A stretch of DNA of 64,000 bases from Beverwykella pulmonaria. Taxonomy: Eukaryota > Ascomycota > Dothideomycetes > Pleosporales > Melanommataceae. This document shows, piece by piece, positions 57,105 through 64,000 of this stretch. The stretch is from assembly GCA_001599595.1 (NCBI GenBank), contig BCHH01000010.1:63667-127666 (forward strand), written 5' to 3'. Positions within the stretch are counted from its first letter, which is position 1. Every line of letters starts with the position of its first letter. The notes beneath the pieces are model-generated. The model was not told where the DNA came from. It did not search any database and saw nothing but the letters and a program-made list of their open reading frames with translations. The translations under genes and the position numbers were made by a program.

Positions 57105-59558
57105 TCATTCAACTTCCTCTTCACACAAACTCAGCGTCTCGACACTGCCCTCCAAACCGGTTCCAATACTACTCTCCTCCTTCTGCAGCGCAGCAGGCCC
57201 TACCACCTTCTTCCCCTTCCCCTTCCTCTTGCCCTTTTTCCCGCCTGTACCCTCCACAGCCGTCGGCGCATCTCGCACCCAGCGCGAAATGGCTTCCGCT
57301 CGCTCGGTGGAAATAGGGTACTCGCGCCCATCGTCCTGCGCCCAGCGCTTAGGGGGGGGAGGAGCTGCGGGCGAGGTTGGCGTCTTCGGCGTCGAAGTCC
57401 CACCCGTGGGACTTGTCGCAGTAGGCGAAGCCGAGCTCCTAACCCGCTCCGCCTCGTCGTCTTCACGGAAGCGGCGTTCACGCGCGCGTACGGCGCGCTG
57501 GAAGGACTCCTCATCTACGACGCGCTCATCGGCGAGCGCCTCAAGAATGGCTTCGTGCTTCTGGCGCTCTCGTTTTTGAGCTTCTGTTTCGGGGCGGTCA
57601 GTGCTGCTGCTGCTGCTGCTGCCGTTTTTCGATAGAGCGTCTGAACCGGGTTTGTTGTGGCCAGGGAGGGGCGCGGGACGGCAGAGGTTCTCCCAGGAGG
57701 AGGTTAGCCCGATCCAGTTCCCTGCGCGTCGGAGGACTTCGATCCAGTCTGCGCGAGCGGGCGACCGCGCGGCGAGGAAAATAGGGTACCCGTCGCAAAC
57801 ACGAGCTAGACGGGCGGCATTGTGGGCGTGCCGGAGGTGTTCTTTCGGCGGGGTTTGGATGAGCGCATGGCAGAGGAGGAGAGAGTGGAGTGCATCGGTT
57901 AGGAGGGGGTGGTAGGTTATGCTTTCGTGGGAGTCGGCGAAGGCGGTTGCGGCTGCTGAGGCGGCGGATTCGGCGGCGGTTTTAGGGATGGGTTGAGGGT
58001 AAGGAGGTAGAGACGCCGGAGGCGTGGGCTCGAAGAGTTGGCTAACTTTGAAGATTTCGGGAGGGGGAAGTTTGGGCCACGAGGTGCGATCTGAGTGGTG
58101 CGCATGCGAGCGGCGGTGCGGGACAAGGGCTTCGGATATAGGGGACGTGGAGTTGGGGGATGAATCTAGGAGGCGATGAACGGGTTTGCTGTCTTTGGAG
58201 TGGCCGTTCGTTGTGCTTCCTAGGCGACGGAGAAACTCTTCGGCAATTTCGGAGGAGATGCCAGGAGTGTAGTCGAAGTGAGAGAGGAAGGCTACATAGT
58301 CTCGCAGTGCACGCTTGGCGTTCGTCCGGACTTGTTTACGGGCTTCGCTGCGGCGGCGGTCGTCTTCTACTTCTTCGGGCGTCTGGGGAGTAGGTTCAGT
58401 TTCTGCGGCGATTTCTGCATCTCTTCTAGCCTTGGCTTCTTCGGCTTCTCTGAGACCATCCAGGGCCGCGTGAACATGTTGACAAGCAATGGTAAAATAT
58501 ACCCCAGCACGGTGGAAAAGAAGTTGTGTTTCTAGAGAGATGGGCTGATCTTCATCTGGTATCTTGACTTCCTGCCTCCAGTCCCGACCGTACTGCTCCT
58601 GCATGGTCTTCGCCAACACCAACTGGTCTTTCCCGGCGCGATGTTGAGCCATCTGATACCGGGCCGTCGCCAGGGCTTCGGATAGATCCTTAGCCGAGTT
58701 CAGATAATCCTCCTTAAAGATGCGCGTCAACGCGCGGGTTCTCAGGGGTGAACCATCATTCGGGCGCTCCGTGATTATGTCATCCAAGACATCCAGCGGA
58801 GTACATTGGGCCATCATTCGGGAGGGAATCTTCTCGTGGAAGAAATGCACGTACTTTGCATCCACGTCGCTAGGGTTCCGCTGGAGGACCAGATGCGCAA
58901 CATCCTCCAGCGTCGACGCAGACTGCATGGTGGCCACGCTCGCCGCTATCTCGTCCAAATGGTATGCCTGGCTCAATTTCGCCGTGGCCAGCTCCCGCAT
59001 GCGATGTTTCCGCTCCCGGCTCAGCTTCGCGTTCCCCCCATTGCTCCCGTACCCTATCCCCAGCGCCGCAGCGCTCCCCAACATGCCATTGCCAGCATTT
59101 AACGAGTTGCTGAGGGCGGCCGAGGTGAGCCCGCTGGTGGCGCGCACGGCGAGATTTGTGGCCTCGTCGACGGCTTTGCGGATCTTGACGAGGTCGTAGA
59201 AGACGGCGGGGTCGATGGGGTGGGGACGCGGGGAGAGGTAGTTGCTGTGAGCGAGGGACTCGAGGACCTCGGGCGGGAGCTGCAGCCAGGGCCCGTGGAA
59301 CGACGAGATATAGCGCCAATGCCTGCGATGCCAGGGTCAGTGACTATGTAGAATACAAGAGCTTCCGCAGAAGGACCCTCTAGACGTGCCTCCACGTTTC
59401 ACCTACTTGTTGCGGCAGATTATCAGCGCCGACGTCGAGGGCTCGTTGGCCGGCTTCTTCGTTGACGTTGTGCCGTTCTTCACGGGTGGCGGCGCAGAAG
59501 GGCTGCCGCTTCCGTTAGGTGCCGCGTCGGGCTGCGCGCTCTTCTTCTTGCGCGCCAT
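57105..59558 (-). CDS. Large conserved-looking fungal protein, 789 aa
   Basis: Two exons: 59558-59407 and 59322-57105; the intron (GTAGGT donor, GCAG acceptor) joins ICRNK-HWRYISSFHGPWLQL. Start MARKKKSAQPDAAPNGSGS. After a disordered lysine-rich start, residues about 45-330 are helical (LPPEVLESLAHSNYLSPRPH, LVKIRKAVDEATNLAVRATS, MAQCTPLDVLDDIITERPND), with an R-rich coiled segment (REAEEAKARRDAEIAAETEP). The C-terminal third is rich in Pro, Ser and charged residues, with a serine run encoded by (CTG/GCT)n at 57603-57621. The style resembles proteins annotated in other fungi as 'histidine kinase group protein', but I see no kinase motif and give no function. Confidence 0.8.
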
Positions 59559-61906
59559 GGTATAAAGAATAGCAGAGAGAGGAGATCGAGCAATGTGAGG
59601 GGGCCGCTACGGAGCTGATGAATGTACAACAATAAATTTCGTGGCACAAGGCCCTAGCGTCGCGGAGCTCGTTCCCCTCCCGCCGACCCTATCTTAACCT
59701 CACCTCTTCGCTCGAGAGAGCAGTTCCCTTCGGATAGCCTGTGGCAGCTGTATCGACCATCCATCATCCATCATGTCTCGTCTCTTTCGTGCCGTGTGTC
59801 AATTCCATCTCTCCTACACGCTTCCGGGACCCCAGCACACCTCCCGCCACTTGCGCGTCTTGCTGTGACACGACAGAGGCTTCGCGTAGCTCCTATCGGA
59901 GAATAAACATCTTCACGCATGTTCCCGCCCGCAGCAAACCATATGGAACTCCTCTCAGCAATGGCGGCAATGGATGGCGATCGCTGCTTGGCTCCTATGT
60001 CTTAAGCTCCTTCCCAAGCGAATCACGTGACGGCGTCTCCGGTTTGACGTCCAGCGTCCAGATTTGACAGATTGTGCATTCGAAGATTATGGACTGACCA
60101 TGAAGACTCTGGTTGTTTTCCATTACTCCTGAGATACCACCTCTACTTCCCCACCCTCAACCGGGCCCCTATATCAAGTCTCCAGGCCAGAAATGAAGAC
60201 CATCCATCCACCCACACCATCACTATATGTCCCCGCAAGACATTCGGAAGTGTATCCGCAAGATATTCGGAAGTACATCCGCAAGGTATTCGGGAACGTA
60301 TCCGTAATTACTACGCACGCCCATCGATCTGGCTTCCTCGGCATTTGACTCGCTATGGTTCTCGGAACAAGCAAGGGGATGCGACTTCTTTGTTCGGATG
60401 ACCAATATTTCCATTATGTTTCAACTATTCTAGTTATCTTACCAACGGGCCGAATCATCAGATCCAAAGATCGGCTTCACTGCATACATGCTCTCCCTGG
60501 CTGAGGTCTAAATCTATCCAACTCTCACTGGTTCCAAAGCTATGAGATTCTAGGACGCGCCTTCATATTTCTAGTACATACCTTCCTTTTATGAATCTCG
60601 TTCCTCGCACAATCAAACAACGAGATGATCGATCAGGGTACACTGCTTTCCAGTGTGTTGCTATTCCAATCAATCTCCAATGAGTTCCTCAAAAGAGACA
60701 GTACTTGTCCATATGCCTCGGCTCAAATTTTATTAACACAGACTGAACGGTCCTTTTTTTTCTGCAAAGCTCTTAACATAGCATTTTTAGGGTTTCGTTG
60801 TTTGACGACCGTAACGTCCTGCTAGGTTTGAAACGTTGTGAGATGGACCGGGATGTTGCCGAAGCCAATGAGAACATCTTACTCTATAGTGTGACCGTGT
60901 CTGTAGCTTCGTCTTTCTCTTTACTCGCCCACGTCACCACCCCAATATCCATCTCCAACGTGCGCTTGACGCAACTTCTACGGATCCTTCATTATAGTAG
61001 CCACACCTTCTCAGCTTAAGGCAATTCATGATACGACGCGGCACCAGGTTGCTTCCGTCGGCCACAAAGAAGCACCAAGAAACAGGGAGATGGTGGTAAG
61101 CTTTCCCCTCTCCCGCCTTGTCGTTGCTTACCATGATCCTAGCTTTGATCTGTTCTGTTTAGCTGACATCACGCTCTCTTTGTGACACACAGATGCAAAC
61201 TATTCATGGAATCTCACTGCAGAGCAGGTTGAAGTCCATTCCTTGATATCAACAGGTACAGTTGGCGAGAGGCAGGGGGTAGTCTCTCTTAATTTGCTCT
61301 TTCAGCTTGCTATTCCCGAGGTGACGGTATCAAAGTCGGCCCTTCAGTTTTCTGCGGACATTCTAGAGGCCGTATCCCCTCACAAGAAGCGTCTCATAGT
61401 TTTCTGCTAGGACAAACAAGAATATATCTCCGACCAGTCCCATCCAATGAATTGGCAGTGCAACTCGAAACATGTGAATGACCCCTGTCACGTGGATGGT
61501 CTCTAAGGTGGGGAAGTCCCATCGGATCCATGCAGTCCGCTCAGAATGGCTAGAAAGTTTTCCGAACAGATCGGCAGTTTCCAAACACAGCGCGTGGGAT
61601 GTTCCCCAGTCGCCCGCTAGGTGCCGGCTAAACGAGTTGTGTAAGGCATCTACAACTACCCCGCAGTGATGCTATTTATTGTCGGGGTTTTGTACTCTAG
61701 GATTCTCTGTGTTTGCGAAACTATCGATCATCAATCGGATTATATCGGATGCCCTCTTTTGATATTGCAGTGTGTATAAAAAGATCAAGAGATTGGTCTG
61801 GCCTCCTTTCCCACATTGCAAATTAGTCACTGCTGGCCCTGCCCTATTTCCTCAATTCACGTTCTCCATTTCTTCATATCTCTTCAATACATTCATATCA
61901 GCTTTC
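59559..61906. other. Intergenic, with a small tandem repeat
   Basis: About 2.3 kb with no convincing gene. Frames such as 59741-60067 or 60625-60825 lack family resemblance and opening ATGs in good context. A 23-bp tandem repeat lies at 60233-60301. From 61700 to 61900 the DNA leading to the permease ATG is T/C-rich. Confidence 0.45.
60233..60301 (+). repeat. 23-bp tandem repeat, three units
   Basis: Units CCGCAAGACATTCGGAAGTG+TAT, CCGCAAGATATTCGGAAGTA+CAT and CCGCAAGGTATTCGGGAACG+TAT, followed by CCGTAA. Units differ at four to five positions. Non-coding context. Confidence 0.9.
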
Positions 61907-64000
61907 ATGATGAAGTTCGTCACGCAGGCTCGTGATGCTTTCGCCACTGACCACACTGTCCAACGCGTCCGACGAGATGGTGCCAGAATTGCTCGCGCCA
62001 TCCCCTCTTCAAGCGTCAACTATGTCATCGAGAAGGCGCCGGTGGTGTTCTGGCTGCCCAAGTACAACCCACGGTGGGTGCTTAACGATGCCCTCGCCGG
62101 CATCACAGTAGGCGCGCTCTTGATCCCTCAGGCTCTGGCGTATGCGAAGATCGCAACAATCCCGGGAGAGTTCGGGCTCATGTCGAGCTGGCTTCCAGGT
62201 CTTATATACTTCTTCATGGGAACGTCGAAAGGTGTGTATACTTGACGATGCCGGTCTACTTAAAAGACTAACATACGTGCAGATATGTCCACCGGACCAA
62301 CATCCCTCATGGGCTTGTTGACGGCCGAGATTATTCAGGAGACAGCCTCCGAGGGCTACTCTCCCCAAGCCATCGCCTCGGCTGTCGCTCTGTCTGTTGG
62401 CATCTACAGTCTGGCAATTGGTCTCTTCAAACTCGGTTTCCTACTCGAATTCGTCTCTATCCCAGTGCTCACAGGGTTTATTTCTGCTACCGGCATCGTC
62501 ATCATGCTCGGTCAAGTACCTTCTCTCTTCGGCGTCAAGGTTGGATCTGGTACTGCAAACATCATCCACGACCTTTTCGCCAGCATCCCAGACTACAAGC
62601 CCGCAACGATCGGCATCGGCTTCGGCAGTGTGCTGCTTCTCGTGGTACTCGAGAAGATCGGTGTACTATGGGGTAACAAGAATAAAGCCATTTGGTTCCT
62701 GTCATTAGCACGCAGCGCCGTCGTTCTGATCCTTTTCACTGGCATTTCATACGGCGTGAACAAGGACATCAATCTCAAGACCACCGACCCTGTTTGGGAT
62801 CTCAGTAAAGTGAAGTCCAACGGAATTGCCGCGCCGGCCATGCCTTCCACAGCACTTATACAAAAGGTTTTCGTCCAATCCTTCACGCCCTTCCTTGCAG
62901 CAACCATCGAGCACCTCGCCATTGCAAAGTCCTTCGCACGTAAGAACAGCTACACGATCGACGCGGCGCAGGAACTCGTATACCTCGGCGTGACAAACTT
63001 CTTCAACAGCTTCTTCTCGGCCATGCCCGTCGGTGGCGCCATGTCTCGCACAGCCGTCAACTCCTCTACAGGCGTGAAGTCACCAGCGTCGGGCCTCGTA
63101 GCAGGCGGCTTCGTCATTCTAGCTATCTTCAAGCTGAGCCCAGCCTTGTTTTGGATTCCTAAGGCAACGCTCGCGGCTATTATTATTACCGCGGTCTGGA
63201 AGGTCATCTCCTCTCCTTCTGTATTTTACGCATTCTGGAAGACCTCCCTTGTCGACTTCACAGCATCCATGATTGCCTTCTGGGTAACGCTCTTCGTGGG
63301 GACCGAAATTGGCATCGGGGCCTCCGTTGGCTTCAACATCGCATACTACATCCTCTCCTGGGCATTCACAAGCGTGCAGCAGGTGCAAGCTCTTCCCGTC
63401 CCCTCGCCGAATGAGGAAGAATACACGCATGACAAAGAGTTCAAAGAGCAGTTGAGCTACTATCACGGGAACGGAAACAGTGCGGTACCCGGCGATGCGC
63501 AGGTGTTCCGGCCTACGCAGAGCATTATTTTTGTGAATGCGTACCAGGTCAAGCAGCAGTGTCTTGATGCAGTGCAGACGTATCATTCGGGCGCTGTAGT
63601 GGATAGTAAGGTGGCGAATAAAGAGAGGAGTTGGAGTGTTTCTGGGGCAAGACGACTCACGCTGCTGCGGAATAAGGCGGGTATTATTCCTAATGCGGAT
63701 GAGTTAGTGCAGATTAGAATCGTGGTACTGGATTTGAGCATGGTTGAGACCATTGATACGACGGGGTTGACTGCGCTGAAAGACTTTAAGGAGGATTTGG
63801 AGACTTACGGGGGAAAGGGCGTCGAAATCAGGTTCCTTGGGGTTCGAAATGGCGTAAGGAAAGTGTTTGAGAGGTTTGGCTGGAGGCTTGTGGATGTGGG
63901 CACTTTGCAAGAGATGGATGGAGAGGGGCAGAGTAAGATATATGGGGGGTTGGGGCAGGCGGTCTGGGAGAGGAGGGATGCAGGGGGCCAGATGTGGATT
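61907..64000 (+). CDS. SulP-family sulfate permease (3' truncated by the window)
   Basis: Exons 61907-62231 and 62283 to beyond 64000 (681 codons seen). The intron (GTGTGT donor, CGTGCAG acceptor) joins FFMGTSK-DMSTGPTSLMG. Start at MMKFVTQARD; the frame upstream of it is open but lacks another supported ATG. About ten to twelve membrane spans, with the SulP signature area LNDALAGITVGALLIPQALA and YAKIATIPGEFGLMSSWLPG near the first helices, and AAQELVYLGVTNFFNSFFSA, PVGGAMSRTAVN later. A cytosolic STAS domain follows, with VVLDLSMVETIDTTGLTAL (the D-x-S...ID.TG motif). SulP proteins are plasma-membrane H+/sulfate symporters of the sulfur assimilation pathway. Whether the C-terminus is intact cannot be seen. 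Confidence 0.93.

Overview
The window reads as nuclear DNA of a filamentous ascomycete (Pezizomycotina). The genes are compact, with short introns (about 35-180 nt) that have GTRNGT-type donors and CTAAC-like branch points. The families are typical of these fungi: GH67 alpha-glucuronidase, membrane-anchored GH43, HeLo-NACHT-ankyrin STAND protein, HET-domain relic. Many decayed copies carry C-to-T/G-to-A style nonsense changes (TGG to TAG/TGA, CAG to TAG, CGA to TGA), as expected from repeat-induced point mutation or a similar process. No tRNA, rRNA or CRISPR array was seen. The species cannot be named from the sequence alone.

Layout. 1-174: C-terminal end of a gene cut by the window edge. 1.2-3.3 kb: decayed coding sequence. 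4.0-5.6 kb: three-exon C2H2 zinc-finger protein (minus). 7.2-8.5 kb: GH43 glycosidase with a membrane anchor (plus). 8.8-13.7 kb: a graveyard of transposon pieces (a 340-bp inverted repeat pair, two LTR-like copies, a gag-like fragment, an AAC microsatellite). 14.2-19.2 kb: a large HeLo-NACHT-ankyrin-ZZ immune-type receptor (minus), with a solo-LTR-like insertion 64 bp upstream of its ATG. 21.1-21.3 kb: ankyrin relic. 21.5-23.3 kb: a second ankyrin protein with a STAND-type N-terminal region. 24.2-26.8 kb: secreted GH67 alpha-glucuronidase. 27.5-28.4 kb: unknown gene. 28.8-29.3 kb: HET-domain pseudogene. 29.9-32.5 kb: large unknown protein. 33.8-34.6 kb: sulfotransferase-like gene with two nonsense codons. 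35.8-37.9 kb: leucine-rich-repeat protein. 38.2-42.0 kb: nested repeats and a 2.7-kb integrase-type DNA transposon with imperfect terminal inverted repeats. 42.8-43.8 kb: F-box-like zinc-binding protein. 45.0-45.2 kb: small secreted six-cysteine protein. 46.0-46.8 kb: LTR-like copy plus Tc1/mariner relic. 47.5-48.1 kb: protein-kinase relic. 49.1-51.2 kb: GH13 alpha-glucosidase. 51.5-53.1 kb: SANT/Myb-like protein. 53.9-54.7 kb: p24/emp24 cargo receptor. 55.1-56.5 kb: decayed gene. 57.1-59.6 kb: large conserved-looking unknown protein. 61.9 kb to the end: SulP sulfate permease cut by the window edge.

How it fits together. Two themes stand out. One is carbohydrate use: GH43 and GH67 act on hemicellulose side chains, and GH13 on maltose-type sugars. 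The other is a self/non-self or cell-death neighbourhood from 14 to 29 kb: one intact HeLo-NACHT-ankyrin-ZZ receptor, one shorter ankyrin protein, one ankyrin relic and one HET relic. This part is interleaved with, and flanked by, transposon debris. The housekeeping end (49-64 kb) is comparatively free of repeats. Intron positions were inferred by eye from splice motifs, reading frame and family similarity. No transcript data were available.
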